A DNA stretch of 46,360 bases from assembly GCA_030066595.1 (NCBI GenBank), contig JASJBI010000005.1:1-46360 (forward strand), given 5' to 3'. The notes below the pieces were generated by a model that was given only the letters and a program-made list of their open reading frames with translations, did not search any database and was not told where the DNA came from. A program made the translations under genes and the position numbers. Source of the DNA: Alphaproteobacteria bacterium (GTDB taxonomy: Bacteria > Pseudomonadota > Alphaproteobacteria > JAJFFI01). Below are positions 32,963 to 41,637 of the stretch, piece after piece; the stretch's first letter is position 1, and the number at the start of each line of letters is the position of its first letter.

Positions 32963-33502
32963 GTGAACGACAAACGGGACAGAAGCGAGCCGGGCGAGGG
33001 GATCGGTCCGATCGTCTCGTCCGCGCATCTCGTGTCCGAACGGGCCGCGGAGCTGAGCGAGCTCGAATTCGGCCTGACGATCGCAAACAACGCCTTCCAA
33101 CGCTGGATGGTGCGTTGCATGGCGGCGAGCGGCGTGCCGGATCTGAGCCCGCTCGACGTCCTGGTGCTGCACAGCGTCAACCACCGCGACCGGGCCAAGA
33201 AGTTCGCGGACATCTGCCTGGTGCTGAACATCGAGGACACCCATGTGGTCACCTACGCGCTCAAGAAGCTCGAAAAGCTCGGCCTGGTGCGCGGCGAGAA
33301 GAAGGGCAAGGAGAAGATCTTCACCACCACGTCGAAAGGGCGGCAGGTCTGCGTGCGCTACCGGGAGATCCGCGAGCAGTGCCTGGTAAACTCCCTGAGC
33401 GCGATCGGCAGCGCCAACACCGAGATCGGCGACCTGGCCGGGCTGCTGCGGGCGCTCTCGGGGCTCTACGACCAGGCGGCCCGGGCGGCGGCGTCGCTCT
33501 AG
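32963..33502 (+). CDS. MarR-like winged-helix transcriptional regulator
   Basis: A 179-residue regulator. The wHTH covers about 60-125: LSPLDVLVLHSVNHRDRAKKFADICLVL, a recognition helix in IEDTHVVTYALKKLEKLGLV, and a basic wing with KKGKEKIFTTTSKG. N- and C-terminal helices (LSELEFGLTIANNAFQRWM; REIREQCLVNSLSAIGS) form the MarR-type dimer interface. I chose GTG at 32963, seven bases after GGAGG. It is downstream of dctPQM on the same strand, so it likely controls that operon and the divergent oxoprolinase through the repeats at 29850-29894. A similar regulator is often encoded beside TRAP operons. Confidence 0.85.
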   Translation: MNDKRDRSEPGEGIGPIVSSAHLVSERAAELSELEFGLTIANNAFQRWMVRCMAASGVPDLSPLDVLVLHSVNHRDRAKKFADICLVLNIEDTHVVTYALKKLEKLGLVRGEKKGKEKIFTTTSKGRQVCVRYREIREQCLVNSLSAIGSANTEIGDLAGLLRALSGLYDQAARAAASL

Positions 33503-33575
33503 CGCATACCTACGCTCCCCGTTGTCACGAGTCCGAGCCGCGGGCATGATCGCGGCCGGCAGCGGGGGGACGTGC

Positions 33576-34616
33576 ATGCGCAACCGTTTGGGTGGGCTGG
33601 TCTGGGGCGTGGTCGTCTGGATCCTGTGCGCGGGACCGGCAGCCGCCGAGCGCGTGACGGATTCGGCCGGACGCCGGGTCGCGGTGCCGGACCGGGTCGA
33701 GCGGGTGTTCGCCGCGGGCCCGCCCGCCTCGATCTTCCTCTATGTCCTGGCGCCGGACCGGCTGTTGGGCTGGAACCGGCCGCTCCGGCCGGCGGAACGG
33801 CCCTTCATCGCGCCGGCCTACCGGGACCTGCCCGCCCTGGGGCGGCTCACGGGGCGCGGCAACACGGCCAATGTGGAGGTCATCCTGCGCGCCCGGCCCG
33901 ATCTGGTGTTCGATTTCGGCTCCCTGCGCGCCACCTATATCTCGCTCGCCGACCGGGTCCAGGCGCAGACCGGACTGCCCTATCTCCTGATCGACGGCTC
34001 GCTCGAGAACACGGCGGCCTCGCTCCGTCTCCTCGGCAGCGTCCTGGGCGCGGAGGCGCGGGCCGAGCGGCTCGCCCGCTTTGCCGAGGAGACCTATCGT
34101 GCGCTGGACGCCGGGCTCGCACAGGTGCCTGAGACGCGGCGCCCGCGGGTCTATTTCGCACGCGGGCCTGACGGGCTCGAGACCGGGGTGCGCGGCTCGA
34201 TCAACACGGAGATCATCGAGCGGGTCGGGGCGATCAACGTGGCTGTTTCAGAGAGCCGGCGCGGCCTTGCCCGGGTCTCGATCGAGCAGGTCCTGGCCTG
34301 GAATCCGGACACCATCGTCACTCTGGACGAGGGCTTCTTCGCCGCCGTGCAGCGCGACCCGTTGTGGCGGCAGGTCGAGGCGGTCCGGCGCGAACGCGTT
34401 TATCTGGCCCCGCTCGTGCCCTTCGGCTGGGTCGACCGCCCGCCGTCGGTGAACCGGCTGATGGGCATCCGCTGGCTCGCCCGCTTGCTCTACCCCGAGG
34501 TCTTCGGCGGCGATCTCGCGGCCGCGACGCGGGAGTTCTATGCGCTCTTCTACCAGGTCGATCTGACGGAGGATCAGCTCGAGCAGCTGCTGGCGCGCGC
34601 CGGAGGCGTCCGGTGA
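33576..34616 (+). CDS. ABC importer substrate-binding protein (FecB/TroA-like fold)
   Basis: A 346-residue periplasmic binding protein of the helical-backbone class. A signal peptide (about 1-25, ending GPAAA) precedes RVTDSAGRRVAVPDRVERVFAAGPP, the class-III start seen in siderophore, B12 and metal-chelate binders. The second lobe includes ARPDLVFDFGSLRATY and SIEQVLAWNPDTIVTLDEGFF. GGGGGG lies six bases before the ATG at 33576. Its stop overlaps the permease start by four bases. The substrate is not fixed: an iron chelate is the default for this fold, but the neighbouring molbindin suggests molybdate or tungstate, as in the MolBCA system of Haemophilus. Confidence 0.88.
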   Translation: MRNRLGGLVWGVVVWILCAGPAAAERVTDSAGRRVAVPDRVERVFAAGPPASIFLYVLAPDRLLGWNRPLRPAERPFIAPAYRDLPALGRLTGRGNTANVEVILRARPDLVFDFGSLRATYISLADRVQAQTGLPYLLIDGSLENTAASLRLLGSVLGAEARAERLARFAEETYRALDAGLAQVPETRRPRVYFARGPDGLETGVRGSINTEIIERVGAINVAVSESRRGLARVSIEQVLAWNPDTIVTLDEGFFAAVQRDPLWRQVEAVRRERVYLAPLVPFGWVDRPPSVNRLMGIRWLARLLYPEVFGGDLAAATREFYALFYQVDLTEDQLEQLLARAGGVR

Positions 34617-35632
34617 CGGCGCTCGTCCGCCGCCTGTGGGGGCCCTGGGGTCTCGTGCTTTTGCTGCTCCTGATCGTGGCTGTCTCGTTCTCGGTCGGGC
34701 AGTACCCGGTCGCGCCAGGCGATGTCTTTGACGTTCTCTTGAGCCGCGTCTTCGGCTTCGAGCACGACGTAACGCCCGCGGCGGAGACGGTGGTGCTGCA
34801 GGTCCGCCTGCCGCGGGTGGTGGGCGCGCTCCTGGTCGGCGCCACGCTGGCGGCGGCCGGCGCGACCTATCAGGGCATGTTTCGCAACCCGCTGGTCTCC
34901 CCGGATATCCTGGGCGTGTCGTCCGGCGCCGGACTGGGCGCGGTGCTGGGGATCTTCCTGTCGCTGCCGGTCTTCGGCATCCAGCTGCTGGCCTTCGTCT
35001 GCGGGCTGGGCACCGTCTTCCTGGTGTATGGCATCGCCACCGTGGCCCGCGGCCACGAGCCCGTGCTGGTGCTGGTGCTGGCAGGCGTGGTCATGGGCAC
35101 GCTCACCGGCTCGATGATCTCGCTCTTGAAGATCCTCGCCGACCCCTACGATCAGCTGCCGGCCATCACGTTCTGGCTGCTCGGCAGTTTGGCCTCCGTC
35201 AACCTCGGCGATCTCGCCGGCGTGCTGCCGGCGGTGCTGCTGGGCCTGGCGCCGCTCTATCTCCTGCGCTGGCGCATGAACCTCATGTCGCTGGACGACG
35301 AGGAGGCCCGGGCTCTGGGCATCGACACGACCCGGCTGCGCATCGTGTTCGTCGGCGCGGCGACGCTGATGACCGCGGCCGTCGTCTCGGTCAGCGGGAT
35401 CGTCGGCTGGGTCGGCCTGATCATGCCGCATATCGCGCGCATGCTGGTGGGCCCGAACTTCTCGCGCCTGCTGCCGGTCGCCGTCGTTCTCGGCGCGGGA
35501 TTTCTCCTGGTGGTCGACAACCTCGCGCGCGGGCTCACCGAGACCGAAGTGCCGCTCGGCATTCTCACAGCCTTCGTCGGCGCGCCCTTCTTCCTGTGGC
35601 TGCTCGCGAGCGGCCGGCGGGGCTGGCAATGA
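34613..35632 (+). CDS. FecCD-type ABC importer permease
   Basis: A 339-residue permease of the BtuC/FecCD family with about ten helices. Hallmarks are LRLPRVVGALLVGATLAAAGATYQGMFRNPLVSPDILGVSSGAGLGA, the family's most conserved block (quoted in part: LPRVVGALLVG and NPLVSPDILGV), a coupling-helix region near LGIDTTRLR, and VGWVGLIMPHIARMLVGPNF near the C-terminus. The start is GTG at 34613, overlapping the binding-protein stop by four bases. The ATPase start overlaps its own stop the same way (35629-35632). A homodimer of this protein should form the channel. Confidence 0.92.
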   Translation: MTALVRRLWGPWGLVLLLLLIVAVSFSVGQYPVAPGDVFDVLLSRVFGFEHDVTPAAETVVLQVRLPRVVGALLVGATLAAAGATYQGMFRNPLVSPDILGVSSGAGLGAVLGIFLSLPVFGIQLLAFVCGLGTVFLVYGIATVARGHEPVLVLVLAGVVMGTLTGSMISLLKILADPYDQLPAITFWLLGSLASVNLGDLAGVLPAVLLGLAPLYLLRWRMNLMSLDDEEARALGIDTTRLRIVFVGAATLMTAAVVSVSGIVGWVGLIMPHIARMLVGPNFSRLLPVAVVLGAGFLLVVDNLARGLTETEVPLGILTAFVGAPFFLWLLASGRRGWQ

Positions 35633-36411
35633 GGCTGGCGACGGACAAGCTGGCCTTCGGCTATCCGGGCAAGCCGGTCGGGCGCGACGTCACCCTGGCG
35701 GTGCAGTCCGGCGAGATCCTGTGCCTCCTGGGTCCGAACGGCGGCGGCAAGACGACCTTGTTCAAGACGGCGCTCGGCCTGCTGAAATCCCAGGGCGGCG
35801 CGGTCACCATCGACGACCGGCCGCTCGCCGGCTGGTCGCGGCGTGAACTGGCCCAGCGCATCGCCTATGTCCCGCAGGCGCACACCGCGTTCTTCCCATT
35901 CACAGTTCTGGACACCGTGCTGATGGGCCGGACGCCGCGCATGGCGCTGTTCGCGACGCCATCACAGGCGGACCGGGAGATCGCCGAACGGGCACTCGGC
36001 GATCTGCAGATCGCCGAGCTCAAGGATCAGATCTATACCGAGATCAGCGGCGGGCAGCGCCAGCTGGTGTTGATCGCACGGGCGCTTGCGCAGGAGCCCG
36101 AAATCCTGGTCATGGACGAACCGACGGCAAGCCTGGATTTCGGCAACCAGGTCCTGGTGTTGAACCACATCCGGGCGCTCGCCCGGCGCGGCATCGGCAT
36201 CGTGCTCTCGAGCCATGACCCCGATCACGCCTTCGCCTGCGCCGACCGGGTCGCCATGTTGCACGACGGCGGGCTGATCCGCCTGGGCCCGCCGCGCGAG
36301 GTGGTCACGTCCGAAAGCCTGCGGCTGCTCTATGGCGTCGAGGTGACCGTGGTGCAGCCGGCCGGCGCCGACCATCCGGTCTGCGTCCCGGCCATCGCTG
36401 GGCCTGCATGA
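35629..36411 (+). CDS. ABC importer ATPase (FecE-like)
   Basis: A 260-residue ABC ATPase with all motifs: Walker A GPNGGGKTTLF (about 35-45), Q-loop YVPQAHTAFFPFTV, signature ISGGQRQLVLIARAL, Walker B ILVMDEPTASLDF and switch His LSSHDPDHAF. It powers the upstream permease. The ATG at 35629 overlaps the permease stop, so all three importer genes are translationally coupled. It has no TOBE domain, unlike ModC-type molybdate ATPases, so the separate Mop protein downstream may take the oxyanion-binding role. Its 3-prime end faces the mop gene 47 bases away. Confidence 0.94.
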   Translation: MRLATDKLAFGYPGKPVGRDVTLAVQSGEILCLLGPNGGGKTTLFKTALGLLKSQGGAVTIDDRPLAGWSRRELAQRIAYVPQAHTAFFPFTVLDTVLMGRTPRMALFATPSQADREIAERALGDLQIAELKDQIYTEISGGQRQLVLIARALAQEPEILVMDEPTASLDFGNQVLVLNHIRALARRGIGIVLSSHDPDHAFACADRVAMLHDGGLIRLGPPREVVTSESLRLLYGVEVTVVQPAGADHPVCVPAIAGPA

Positions 36412-36458
36412 GGATTTTGACTCTCACACCGCTGAGCCCGACGCACCGTCCACCAGCC

Positions 36459-36662
36459 CTATTTCGAAATCATCACGTCCGACGCCTTGATGACCGCCGA
36501 GACCTCGTCGCCTACGGATAGGTCCAGATCCCTCACCGACTCACTGAGGATCGAAGCGGTCAGCGTTTGGCCGCCGATGTCCAAGGTGACCTGGGCCGCG
36601 ACTTCGCCCGTCTTCACGTCGACCACCTGGCCCTTGAGCTGATTGCGCGCGCTGATCTTCAT
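36459..36662 (-). CDS. Molbindin-like molybdopterin/molybdate-binding (Mop) protein
   Basis: A 67-residue protein that is a single Mop/TOBE domain. It matches molbindins along its length: ISARNQLKGQVVDVKTGEVA, VTLDIGGQTLTASILSESV and VGDEVSAVIKASDVMISK. Such proteins oligomerise in the cytosol and bind several molybdate or tungstate ions, buffering Mo supply for cofactor synthesis. In the standard molbindin the A-x-I-T-x-x-S stretch contacts the oxyanion; here it reads A-S-I-L-S-E-S, so the Thr has moved or changed. It faces the FecBCD-type importer, which suggests that importer carries Mo or W. The ATG at 36662 is the natural N-terminus for the family. Confidence 0.9.
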   Translation of the reverse strand: MKISARNQLKGQVVDVKTGEVAAQVTLDIGGQTLTASILSESVRDLDLSVGDEVSAVIKASDVMISK

Positions 36663-36903
36663 CGCGACGGCTCCTGTCGTCTGTTACATGGAAAGGAAGG
36701 GCTAGCGGCCGCGGCGAACGGCGGCGCGGCCCGCGCCGGGCCCCTCTGGCGCAACCGCTAACATAGGATCGAGATGATGGCGGTAAAGGCTCGGTTGGCC
36801 GATTGGGTACCGAAAGCCTACGGCTTAGCCTGGGTTGGCGATTGGAACAAGACCTGGCCATTCGCAAGCCCGGTGGATTGCCCGACCCGGACGTCACCAT
36901 GGT
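36663..36903. other. Intergenic region upstream of mop
   Basis: About 240 bases holding the mop promoter and the 3-prime end of the glycosyltransferase operon. GC-rich repeats of the form GGCGGCGCGGCCCGCGCCGG lie near 36720-36740. No gene with family similarity is visible in either strand. No ModE-type operator is obvious. Confidence 0.45.
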
Positions 36904-38070
36904 CTATGGCAACTCCGCGACCAGCCGTTCGTAGAGGGCCGCATTCTGCTCGACAAAGCGAATGGCGCTATAGCGGGCTAGGGAATCGTCCCGAGCACGG
37001 TCCGCCATTGTCAGGGTCTCCTCCCGGTGGGCGAGGGCATGCAACACGGCGTTGCTGAGTTCCTCGCTGTTCCGGGGATCGACCAGCCTGCCGAACGCGC
37101 CATCGTGAAGCACGTCTGGCACACCCCCGACGCGAGTGGCGATGATTGGCAATCCCATGGCCATGGCCTCGACCAGGACGAGACCAAAGGCCTCCTCCAA
37201 TGACGGCAGCAGCATGATGTCCGTCCCGGCCATCTCGCCGCACACATCGCGCTGGAAACCCAAGAACGTGACATGTTCTTCGAGGTTCAGACACGCCACC
37301 CGTTCCCGAAGCGCATGCTCTTCCGGTCCCGCCCCTACGATTCGCATCCGTGCTTCTGGTATCGCATCCACGATTCTTGGCATGGCCGCAATGGCGTAGG
37401 TTTGCCCCTTCTGGCGGTCGAGACGCCCAATAACCCCGATGATGGGTCGCGATGGATCGGTCAGGCGACGGGACTCCGGCAGCTCTGCCCGCCCGGCCAG
37501 AAACCGCTTCAGCTCAAATGGAGCGGGGGAGAGGACTACGGGGGTCTTGCTCTGGTCTTGTTCTTGCTCCTCTTCCTTGAGTTGCACGATGTGCTGCGAT
37601 GCCGCCAGGATGGCGGATGAATGCCGGTCGATCCAACGGCTCCACCGGGATCTGATGTACGGTATCGGGAGGCGCTGGGGTGGTTCCGGCGGTCGTATCC
37701 AGTTCTCTGTCGAGATCAGAACTCGAACCCCCGCCCATTTCGCGGCCGTGCGCGCCAGCAGATTTGCGGGCGGGCTTTGTGTCACCACGATGTGCGGTCG
37801 AAGGCGCCGGAAGAGCCGGTAGAAGGCCCACAGGCTGCGCAGCACCGTGGATGGCCTGCGGAGGTTGGGCGTTGGCAGGTCAAGCTCGTAAAACGGACAT
37901 CCGGTCTCCTTGAGCTCTGCCCCAATCAGCGATGTCGTCGGCTCGATCACGGCAACTCTGAAGTCGAAGCGGCTGTGGTCGAGCCTCTGCGCAAGCAAGA
38001 GTGGCAGCATTTCGCCGCCGGCATCGCGATAGAAGCCGGTATAGGCGTATACGACCCTGATCCGGTTCAT
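36904..38070 (-). CDS. GT4-family glycosyltransferase
   Basis: A 388-residue GT-B fold glycosyltransferase. N-terminal domain: IRVVYAYTGFYRDAGGEMLPLLLA (the acceptor-side glycine loop) and VVTQSPPANLLARTAAKWAG. C-terminal domain: IIGVIGRLDRQKGQTYAIAAM, MRIVGAGPEEHALRERV and LPSLEEAFGLVLVEAMAMGLPIIATRVGGVPDVL, the E-x7-E type motif of retaining GT4 enzymes that bind a nucleotide sugar. It likely adds a sugar in capsule, LPS or other surface glycan synthesis in the cytosol. The ATG at 38070 overlaps the stop of the upstream TPR-methyltransferase, which makes the pair translationally coupled. Confidence 0.93.
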   Translation of the reverse strand: MNRIRVVYAYTGFYRDAGGEMLPLLLAQRLDHSRFDFRVAVIEPTTSLIGAELKETGCPFYELDLPTPNLRRPSTVLRSLWAFYRLFRRLRPHIVVTQSPPANLLARTAAKWAGVRVLISTENWIRPPEPPQRLPIPYIRSRWSRWIDRHSSAILAASQHIVQLKEEEQEQDQSKTPVVLSPAPFELKRFLAGRAELPESRRLTDPSRPIIGVIGRLDRQKGQTYAIAAMPRIVDAIPEARMRIVGAGPEEHALRERVACLNLEEHVTFLGFQRDVCGEMAGTDIMLLPSLEEAFGLVLVEAMAMGLPIIATRVGGVPDVLHDGAFGRLVDPRNSEELSNAVLHALAHREETLTMADRARDDSLARYSAIRFVEQNAALYERLVAELP

Positions 38071-40589
38071 TGCTTTGTGGCGGTATCGCATTGGCGCGAT
38101 GCCGGCCTGCGGGCGCGCTTGTCCTTTTGGGCCGGCTTGCGACACCAGAACTGATACATGCTGGAGAAGGTGTGCGGGTGGCGCTGCTCGAAGGCCGTCC
38201 AGTTGTCCAGGTTCGTCCTGGTGGGATCGTCCGGAAACTCCCGGGAGTAGAGCAACTTCGCCGCCGGGTCGTCGAACAGGAAGCCAAGGAACTCCAGGCC
38301 CAAGTCGGCGATGGCCAGCTTGACCGCCGGCAGCGTGAAACGATGCTCCTGGGAATGGAAGATCAGGTCGCGGCAGCCGTGTAAGTCGTAGAAATCCGTA
38401 GACCGCGTGAGCAGCGCCAGCAGCTTGTCCTCCTCATCCTCGCCCTTGATGATCCGCTTTCGAAAGGCGCGGATGTCGTCAGGCTCGGGCTTCAGGCCCA
38501 GGGCGGCGATGCGGTCCCGGGCATCGACGATATGCTGTCGGGCGGTATCGCTGTAGAGCCCGATCAGCATCACCCCGCCCGCCTCCAGAAGATCGGTCAG
38601 GATCGACCAGGCCGCGACCGGATCATCCATATGGTGCAGCACGCCGCCGCATTCGATCACCGGAAACCGCCGTTCCAGCTTGCCAAGCTGCAGGATGTCG
38701 CCCTGCAGATACTCGATGCGGTCGAGTCCCAGGTCGCGGGTCTTGCGGATCGCGTAAGCGAGGCTCGTGAGGCTGAGATCGACGGCTGTGATACGAACCT
38801 TCGGGTAGCTGAGCGCGCGCTGGATCGGCTGCAGGCCGGTGCCACAGCCGGCAATCAGCAGGTCGTATGGCTCCGCCATCCATCCCGGCGGCTCGAAGCC
38901 TGCCAGTTCGTTGCGCAGGAACTGGTGCAAGGTTGTCGGTTGCCGCCGATCGACGGCCAGCCAGCGCGGATAGGGGTTCTCCTCGTAGAGCGCCTGGACT
39001 TGGCGCGAGATGTCGTCGGAGATGTCGGTGAGAGCGGGGATCTTCCGCGCGATCTCCCGCTCCTCGAACGGCTCGCGCACGGTCACGTCGATCACCGGGC
39101 GCATGGCCTGCGACCACTGGTCGGGACCGACGGCGAGCAGGGCGTCGGCGCTGGCCAGCTCTCTCAGCGGCGCATACATGGCGTACCGCAGCAACCGGTC
39201 TTCCAGGTCCTCGCTGGGGGTGACGTTGCCAGCGAGGGCCTCGGCCAGCTCGGTTGCCAGGCGCGCCACGGCTTCGTCCTCGTCGGGCTCCGACCACCAG
39301 ACATAGCTGTTGTTGTGCGCCTGCTGCGCCAGCAGGGAGAGCGCGGCAAGCGCCGCCTGGCCCTCGAGCGCCGCCGTGCCTTCCAGGAGGAAACAGCGGC
39401 GCAGGGTCACCAGCACCCGCTCGAACGCCGGCGAGCAGTTGATGGTCCGCGCCAGCAGTGGTTTCGCCAGGGGGTCGGACAGAATCGCCGCAGCCAGGTC
39501 CGCGCCGGTCAGCGCGTCTTGAGGCGCACGCACGTGCTTGCACCAGAGCTGGTTGGCCAGGGGCTTGGCCAGTGAACGGGGATCCACGTCCGGGGCCGCG
39601 CTGGCGTCCAGCAGTATCTGGTCAAGCGCTGGCAGATGGGTTGACGGGTGCCAGAACTGCAGGGTCCGCAGCAGCCGCTTCCGGGCAAAGGGCAGGTCTG
39701 GTTGCAGCTCCAGCGCCCGCATCAGGTGGTCGACGGCCACTTCGAACTCACCGAGATGGCGCATGACCCAGCCGCGGTCAGCATGCAGCTTGGCATTGTC
39801 CGGGCGGCGTGCCAGCGCCGCCTGGTAGTGGATCTGCGATTCCTCGAACTGGGAGAGCGCGGCCAGCGCCGAGGCCAGACCGGCCCGGGCGGCAGCGTGG
39901 TCGGGCTTCAACTCCAAGGCTCTGCGCAGGGGAGCAATCGAGGCCTCGGCCTGCCCCGTAGTCTGCAGGGCCAAGCCCTTGGTGGCCAGAGCGAGCGGAT
40001 AGTCGGGCTTGAGCGCCAGCGCCTGGGCGCAGGTGTCGAGGCACTCCTCAGCCCGACTCGTCTGGAGCAGGAGGTTTGCCAGATTGTTCAGTACGGCGAT
40101 CTGCTGGGGATTGATCGCCAGCGATTTTCGGTAGTGCGATTCGGCCAGATCCCACTGGCTTTGGCCGGCCAAGAACTTTGCATAGTCGGCATGCGCCGCG
40201 GCGTGATTGGGCGCCAGCTCCAGCGTCCGTCGATAGTGTTGGGCGGCTTCCTCGGTCCGGCCGCAGGCCTGCAAAGCGTTGGCCAGATTGGTTCGGAAGT
40301 CCGCGACGTCCGGATAACGCCCGACCACCGGCTCGAGGCGGCGGACGGCTTCCTCGGCGTCTCCCGATTGGAGTGCGAGGACGCCCAGCAGATGCAGCGC
40401 ATCCCCCTGGCTCGGATCGACCGTCAGGACCTGGCGATAGCCGGCTTCGGCCTCGGCCAGACGGCCGGCCCGGTGATGGGCGGCGGCGGTCTCGAGTGCT
40501 GCGCTGATCGAGGGCGCAGGGGCGGCGGCGGGAGCCATTGGCGCAGCCGCTCGGGCGGCCTTCATGGCGCGACGTTGTCTGCGGTTCAA
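38067..40589 (-). CDS. TPR-repeat / SAM-methyltransferase fusion protein
   Basis: An 840-residue cytosolic protein with no signal peptide. A basic start (MNRRQRRAMKAARAAA) and Ala/Pro linker lead to about eight TPR units (about 30-300; for example AEAGYRQVLTVDPSQGDALH and AAQHYRRTLELAPNHAAAHA). The central region (about 310-540) is helical and unassigned. The C-terminal part (about 560-800) is a class I SAM methyltransferase: LLIAGCGTGLQPIQRA (motif I), ITAVDLSLTSLAYA (motif II) and VIECGGVLHHMDDP (post-I). TPR arrays probably position a protein or glycan substrate. It is coupled to the glycosyltransferase, so modification of a surface polysaccharide or of a glycan-bearing protein is likely. 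Confidence 0.9.
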   Translation of the reverse strand: MNRRQRRAMKAARAAAPMAPAAAPAPSISAALETAAAHHRAGRLAEAEAGYRQVLTVDPSQGDALHLLGVLALQSGDAEEAVRRLEPVVGRYPDVADFRTNLANALQACGRTEEAAQHYRRTLELAPNHAAAHADYAKFLAGQSQWDLAESHYRKSLAINPQQIAVLNNLANLLLQTSRAEECLDTCAQALALKPDYPLALATKGLALQTTGQAEASIAPLRRALELKPDHAAARAGLASALAALSQFEESQIHYQAALARRPDNAKLHADRGWVMRHLGEFEVAVDHLMRALELQPDLPFARKRLLRTLQFWHPSTHLPALDQILLDASAAPDVDPRSLAKPLANQLWCKHVRAPQDALTGADLAAAILSDPLAKPLLARTINCSPAFERVLVTLRRCFLLEGTAALEGQAALAALSLLAQQAHNNSYVWWSEPDEDEAVARLATELAEALAGNVTPSEDLEDRLLRYAMYAPLRELASADALLAVGPDQWSQAMRPVIDVTVREPFEEREIARKIPALTDISDDISRQVQALYEENPYPRWLAVDRRQPTTLHQFLRNELAGFEPPGWMAEPYDLLIAGCGTGLQPIQRALSYPKVRITAVDLSLTSLAYAIRKTRDLGLDRIEYLQGDILQLGKLERRFPVIECGGVLHHMDDPVAAWSILTDLLEAGGVMLIGLYSDTARQHIVDARDRIAALGLKPEPDDIRAFRKRIIKGEDEEDKLLALLTRSTDFYDLHGCRDLIFHSQEHRFTLPAVKLAIADLGLEFLGFLFDDPAAKLLYSREFPDDPTRTNLDNWTAFEQRHPHTFSSMYQFWCRKPAQKDKRARRPASRQCDTATKQ

Positions 40590-40698
40590 GGCGGGCCTGC
40601 TTTGGTTCGTCTTGTCGGAAACCGGCCGGAGAGCTCGGCGGTCACCTTAGGCAGGCGGAGTTAACCGCAGGTTTACCAAGACCTCGGCGTGAAGGGCG

Positions 40699-41580
40699 CT
40701 ATCCGACCGGCGGAAAGCCGTAGAGAGCCGCCGGGTTCTCCACCAGGATCTTGTGCCGTAGGGCCTCGTCCGGCACCCAGTCGGCAAGCAGATCCAAGAG
40801 CTCCCCGTCATTGGGCATGTAGCCGGGCGTGGCCACATGCGGCCAGTCGGTGCCCCAGACCAGGCGGTCCGGGTTGGCCGCGACCAGCGCCTCGGCGAAG
40901 GGCAGCACGTCCGGCCAAGGCGGCCGGTTGTCGACGGTCATCCGGGTCGGACCGGACAGCTTGGCCCAGGCGCGGCCCTCCCGGACCAGCGCGAGCAGGC
41001 CCTGAAAGCCGGGGTCGTCCACGCCCCTGGCCGTCGACATGTGGCCCATATGGTCGACCACGATGGGCACCGGGATACCGTCCATGTCGCGGGCGAAGTC
41101 GGGAAAGGCCGAGACGTCGATCAAGAGCTGCATGTGCCACTCCAGACCCGCGACCCGCGCCGCGAGCCCCCGCAGCAGCTCCATGCCCACGCCGCCGCCA
41201 TAGAGGATGTTGATGCGCAGACCGCGGACCCCGGCCGCATCCATGTCGGCGAGCGCCTCGTCCGTGATGGTCTCGTCCACCACGGCGATGCCGCGGAAGT
41301 TTTCCTCCGCTGCGCCCAGGGCCGCCAGCATCACGCGGTTGTCGGTGCCATGCACGCTGACCTGAACGATTACCCCGCGTTCGATGCCCAGGGCCCTGTG
41401 CATGTGCTGTAGGGCGGAGAGTGGTGCCGGCGGCGGCGTGAAAGAGCGCTGCGGGACGTAAGGCGAGTCTTCGTTGCTGCCGATCACGTGGAAGTGGGTG
41501 TCGCAGGCGCCCGCCGGCACAGCAATGGTCGGTCGGCGTGGCGCGGGGTCAGGCGCTTGGCACAAGGGGGCGTCGGGCAT
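40699..41580 (-). CDS. Amidohydrolase-family lactonase/hydrolase (LigI-like)
   Basis: A 293-residue TIM-barrel protein of the amidohydrolase superfamily, cog3618 type (the branch of 2-pyrone-4,6-dicarboxylate lactonase LigI). It has ACDTHFHVIG with the HxH metal-site pattern at about 26-35, VIVQVSVHGTDNRVML, VPIVVDHMGHM (His on strand 6), and LVWGTDWPHVATP with the catalytic Asp on strand 8. The reaction is likely hydrolysis of a lactone-type acid in aromatic or sugar degradation, but the substrate is unknown. It is about 110 bases from the TPR-methyltransferase start. The ATG at 41580 is standard for the family. Confidence 0.88.
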   Translation of the reverse strand: MPDAPLCQAPDPAPRRPTIAVPAGACDTHFHVIGSNEDSPYVPQRSFTPPPAPLSALQHMHRALGIERGVIVQVSVHGTDNRVMLAALGAAEENFRGIAVVDETITDEALADMDAAGVRGLRINILYGGGVGMELLRGLAARVAGLEWHMQLLIDVSAFPDFARDMDGIPVPIVVDHMGHMSTARGVDDPGFQGLLALVREGRAWAKLSGPTRMTVDNRPPWPDVLPFAEALVAANPDRLVWGTDWPHVATPGYMPNDGELLDLLADWVPDEALRHKILVENPAALYGFPPVG

Positions 41581-41637
41581 GCCCCGCAGGTTACCGGATT
41601 CTGCGTCAGCGGGGAATTCGCGCAGGCGTGAAGCTGG

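Noticed and set aside
30937..33252. A 771-codon open frame on the minus strand
   Set aside because: It is antisense to dctQ, dctM and the MarR-like gene. The product is rich in Arg, Gln and Asp with no family pattern.
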